A stretch of DNA of 15,576 nucleotides, from positions 1 to 15,576 of the forward strand of contig SLCJ01000190.1 in NCBI GenBank assembly GCA_007125835.1. Direction: 5' to 3'. Position numbers and translations under genes: made by a program. Under the pieces are notes generated by a model, which saw nothing but the letters and a program-made list of their open reading frames with translations, ran no database searches and had not been told where the DNA came from. Positions 14,318 to 15,576 of the stretch are shown here, piece by piece (position 1 is the stretch's first letter; each line of letters opens with the position of its first letter). The DNA is from Verrucomicrobiales bacterium (GTDB taxonomy: Bacteria; Verrucomicrobiota; Verrucomicrobiia; Verrucomicrobiales; SLCJ01).

Positions 14318-15466
14318 TTAGACTACGATTGGGAAGGGTTGCGCCCTGCGCGAAATCCGCGCCGGAGCCACTGAGCGTCCGGCATGACGCCGCATCGGAA
14401 TCATTTTCTCCGCATCAAACGACCGCCCCGCAGCTGCCACCTTAATCACCATCGCGGTGACAGCCCGGCGCACTGCCTGAGGCGAGGCCGTGTAACGGGT
14501 GAGCGGCGGATGGATTGAAGCGAGCAGCGGGTCGCCAAGCAGGTGGATGATCGAAACATCCTCCGGCACACGCAGCCCACGATGCCCCAGCCAGGTAATC
14601 AACGGCAACAAATTGAGAATCCCAAGTGTGATAAAAGCAGTCGGGGGCTCCGGCTCCGCAAACAACCGCTCGTAAAGGGCCACCGCATTCGGCGCCTCCC
14701 CCCGCCAGCACGGAGCGCACTGGGCCAACGCCCACTCCAACCCATGCCGCCTCAACTCACGATGAAAGACCTCCGCCATCTGGACGCCATACTGATCGCG
14801 AACCGGATAGACGATGCGGCGGTGCCCGCAGGCAAGCAACTCGGCAGCCGCGAGGACCACGGCTTCGTTGCCCTCGGAACCAACACGCGGAAGCCGATGA
14901 TTGTATGTGCCCCCTAAACAAACACATGGCATCCCGTGCCGCTCCAGCCAGGATTCAATGCCAGGGGTTGGATCCACCAGCAGGAAACACGACGTATCCG
15001 CCTTGAAAACCGGAAGCATTCTGCGCCAGGGTTTTTCCGTGTTCCAGAGCGAGCGGTGTGCCTCGACTTCCACGGGATGCCCTGCCGCGCGCAAACGTCG
15101 ACTGATGTCTGTTATTGAATCCTGATAGGAGGCAGGCAGCTCGCCAGCTGGTTTCGGAAGGATGATCCGGACTGGACCACCTCCAGACTTTTCGGCCCGG
15201 GTTCCACCGCCTAAGACCACCCGACACTTCCCCGGACAACCGGGGCCGATCAGCCCTGACTCCTCCAGATGTCGCAAAGCCGTGCGCACCGTCGGACGAG
15301 AAACATTGAATGTGGACGCCAACTCAATCTCGCCAGGCAGCACAGAACGCCAGTGACCGGTCCGGATCCGCTCCTCAATGGCCTCCGCAAGTTGCGTCGA
15401 CACCAAGCGAAACCGAGAACCGGAAACCCGGTTGTGAACTTTTCCAGACTGTTGAGATGCTGCCAA
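14318..15466 (-). CDS. GntR-type winged-helix regulator with LacI-type ligand-binding domain
   Basis: This is a 382-residue transcriptional regulator. Residues about 20-85 form a GntR winged helix: STQLAEAIEERIRTGHW, then LPGEIELASTFNVSRPTVRTALRHLEESGLI, with recognition helix SRPTVRTALRHLE. From about 98 to 365 it resembles the periplasmic-binding-protein-like domain of LacI/GalR regulators: a GNEAVVLAAAELLACGHRRIVYPV subdomain, and a late PPTAFITLG...VPEDVSIIHLLGDPLLASIHPPLTRY region. That pairing is common in Verrucomicrobiota and related phyla, and such proteins usually sense sugars or related small molecules. The start is uncertain. The first available codon is TTG at 15466, which leaves about 20 residues before the conserved part; TTG/GTG at residues 21-22 are alternatives, and no ATG occurs until residue 150. 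It likely controls its own operon, which also holds the RbsD-like protein and the hydrolase remnant. Confidence 0.88.
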   Translation of the reverse strand: MAASQQSGKVHNRVSGSRFRLVSTQLAEAIEERIRTGHWRSVLPGEIELASTFNVSRPTVRTALRHLEESGLIGPGCPGKCRVVLGGGTRAEKSGGGPVRIILPKPAGELPASYQDSITDISRRLRAAGHPVEVEAHRSLWNTEKPWRRMLPVFKADTSCFLLVDPTPGIESWLERHGMPCVCLGGTYNHRLPRVGSEGNEAVVLAAAELLACGHRRIVYPVRDQYGVQMAEVFHRELRRHGLEWALAQCAPCWRGEAPNAVALYERLFAEPEPPTAFITLGILNLLPLITWLGHRGLRVPEDVSIIHLLGDPLLASIHPPLTRYTASPQAVRRAVTAMVIKVAAAGRSFDAEKMIPMRRHAGRSVAPARISRRAQPFPIVV

Positions 15467-15507
15467 AATTAACTTAGGGATATTTCAAGGATATCGCCCG
15501 CACCAAG
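15467..15507. promoter_or_regulatory. Candidate promoter/operator region upstream of the regulator gene
   Basis: This is the AT-richer stretch in front of the regulator, unlike the GC-rich surroundings. It contains a direct repeat GGATAT at 15478-15483 and 15489-15494 (11 bp apart, about one helical turn) and the palindrome GATATC at 15490-15495. On the - strand TTGAAA is a fair -35 match, but no convincing -10 sits at the right distance. The repeats are plausible contacts for autoregulation by the regulator encoded alongside; this is inference only. Confidence 0.3.
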
Positions 15508-15576
15508 ATGGAGCGGCGGATCAAAATCAACAGCGGCCATGCCGGCATCAACTGCCGGCGCGGCGGACACTTCCTG
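15508..15576 (+). other. Possible start of a + strand gene cut off by the window end
   Basis: An ATG at 15508 opens a frame of 23 codons that runs off the window without a stop. The visible peptide is basic (MERRIKIN... RRGGHFL) and I do not recognise it. The ending RRGGHFL faintly recalls the basic residues and glycine before a type IV prepilin cleavage site, but this is far too short to call. If real, the gene would be transcribed away from the regulator. The region also holds the inverted repeat at 15541-15559. Confidence 0.2.
15541..15559. repeat. Perfect 7-bp inverted repeat with 5-nt loop
   Basis: GCCGGCA, then TCAAC, then TGCCGGC: a perfect 7-bp GC-rich stem. There is no following T-run on either visible side, so it is not a typical terminator. 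It may be chance in GC-rich coding sequence. Confidence 0.4.

Noticed and set aside
13129..14445. + strand open frames across the accessory operon
   Set aside because: Their translations are Ser/Pro/Arg-rich and overlap better-supported - strand genes with recognisable motifs.

Overview
The window is GC-rich and reads as part of a bacterial chromosome. The best taxonomic guess is Verrucomicrobiota or a close PVC-group relative. The reasons are a GntR winged-helix regulator carrying a LacI-type ligand domain, an unusual NuoM lineage, and a complete lack of Shine-Dalgarno sequences in front of the genes. This is inference; no 16S or other strong marker is present.

Region 1 (1-12515, + strand) is most of a nuo operon for the proton-pumping NADH:quinone oxidoreductase (respiratory complex I). 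Its order is nuoD (5' end cut off), E, F, G, H, I, J, K, L, M, N. NuoE, NuoF and NuoG form the NADH-oxidising module (FMN plus Fe-S clusters). NuoD and NuoI carry electrons to the quinone site. NuoH, J, K, L, M and N form the membrane arm. All metal-binding cysteines expected in E, F, G and I are present, apart from the optional N7 set of NuoG. The genes never overlap. They are separated by 24-78 bp spacers that are strongly pyrimidine-rich and poor in G, and each start codon has C at position -1.

Region 2 (12516-13396, + strand) is murI, glutamate racemase, which supplies D-glutamate for peptidoglycan. It follows nuoN after 32 bp, or overlaps its stop codon if an alternative GTG is used, so it is probably transcribed with the nuo genes.

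Region 3 (13502-15466, - strand) is a small accessory operon converging on murI. In transcription order it holds a GntR/LacI-type transcriptional regulator, a predicted exported protein of the RbsD/FucU (sugar mutarotase) type, and a decayed SGNH/GDSL hydrolase missing its N-terminal catalytic block and its middle. The regulator probably senses a sugar or sugar derivative and controls its neighbours.

Region 4 (15467-15576) is an AT-richer promoter-like stretch followed by GC-rich sequence that may be the start of a + strand gene cut off by the window.

The most unusual points are: a NuoM that lacks the channel lysine of TM7 and two other signature motifs; a sugar-mutarotase-type protein with a signal peptide; a hydrolase remnant beside it; and uniform pyrimidine-rich leaders in place of ribosome binding sites. 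I found no phage, IS element, CRISPR array or tRNA/rRNA gene.
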